Assembly (NCBI GenBank): GCA_002349055.1
Contig: DECD01000035.1
Span: forward strand, 1 to 13,461
Direction of reading: 5' to 3'
Source: Bacteroidales bacterium UBA2939
GTDB lineage: Bacteria > Bacteroidota > Bacteroidia > Bacteroidales > P3
DNA: 13,461 nt
The notes under the pieces are model-generated. The model did not search any database. It had not been told where the DNA came from and worked only from the letters and a program-made list of their open reading frames with translations. Within the stretch, counting starts at the first letter, position 1. Each line of letters begins with the position of its first letter. Positions 13,450-13,461 of this stretch are shown here, piece after piece. Made by a program: the position numbers and the translations under genes.

Positions 13450-13461
13450 GCGCAGGTCTTT

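Larger units (their letters stand above)
13153..13461. other. Non-coding region upstream of gcvT
   Basis: Bases 13153-13252 are A/T-rich leader and promoter space for gcvT, without an exact TAnnTTTG match on the minus strand and without riboswitch-like structure that I can recognise. The rest is the composite repeat (13253-13423), followed by 38 bases with a 9-base CGAAT periodicity (13423-13449). No gene is supported. Confidence 0.65.

Noticed and set aside
1..13461. Whole window as a transposon bounded by terminal inverted repeats
   Set aside because: The interior holds core metabolic genes such as gcvT and no transposase or integrase, and repeat similarity reaches the window edge without a defined end or target duplication.

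Overview
The window looks like chromosomal DNA of a Bacteroidales bacterium (Prevotella/Muribaculaceae-like; the genus is inference). Evidence: several promoters fit the Bacteroidetes pattern TTTG-N19/20-TAnnTTTG rather than -35/-10; one gene encodes a BspA-like leucine-rich-repeat protein with a type IX secretion (T9SS) C-terminal tail; two small lipoproteins, a DUF4143 ATPase and DUF3791/DUF3990 proteins are typical of the phylum. No rRNA, tRNA, CRISPR array or transposase was recognised.

Layout. (1) 1-278 is non-coding and carries a complex repeat whose inverted copy closes the window at about 13253-13423. (2) 279-3778, minus strand: a tightly coupled four-gene operon encoding a DUF4143 AAA ATPase, an S41-family lipoprotein peptidase, a DUF3089 alpha/beta-hydrolase lipoprotein and a DUF454 membrane protein. 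It is driven by a promoter at 3827-3857. (3) 3858-6958, plus strand and visibly A+T-rich: a divergent promoter, a roughly 300-base hairpin-rich leader, a stand-alone HEPN-type putative RNase, and 6 bases later a secreted LRR protein with an 18-residue repeat stalk and T9SS tail, ended by a strong terminator. (4) 7110-8019, minus strand: three small genes with ATGA overlaps, DUF3791, DUF3990 (ADP-ribosyltransferase-like) and a 71-residue protein, a toxin-antitoxin-like cassette. (5) 8136-10103, minus strand: a DUF1015 housekeeping-type gene with a higB-higA toxin-antitoxin pair immediately upstream. (6) 10233-12002, plus strand: a membrane-anchored dCache sensor with a SpoIIE/PP2C phosphatase output. 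(7) 12046-13152, minus strand: gcvT, the T protein of the glycine cleavage system, facing the phosphatase gene across a shared hairpin.

The G+C-rich, strongly codon-biased genes (gcvT, DUF1015, phosphatase, lipoproteins) look like core genome. The A+T-rich HEPN/LRR unit and the small cassettes between 3.8 and 10.1 kb look like accessory insertions. The best candidates for undescribed biology are the three-gene DUF3990 cassette, the HEPN gene with its structured leader and linked surface protein, and the composite inverted repeat at the window ends, together with unrelated intergenic tandems of 10-11 base period.
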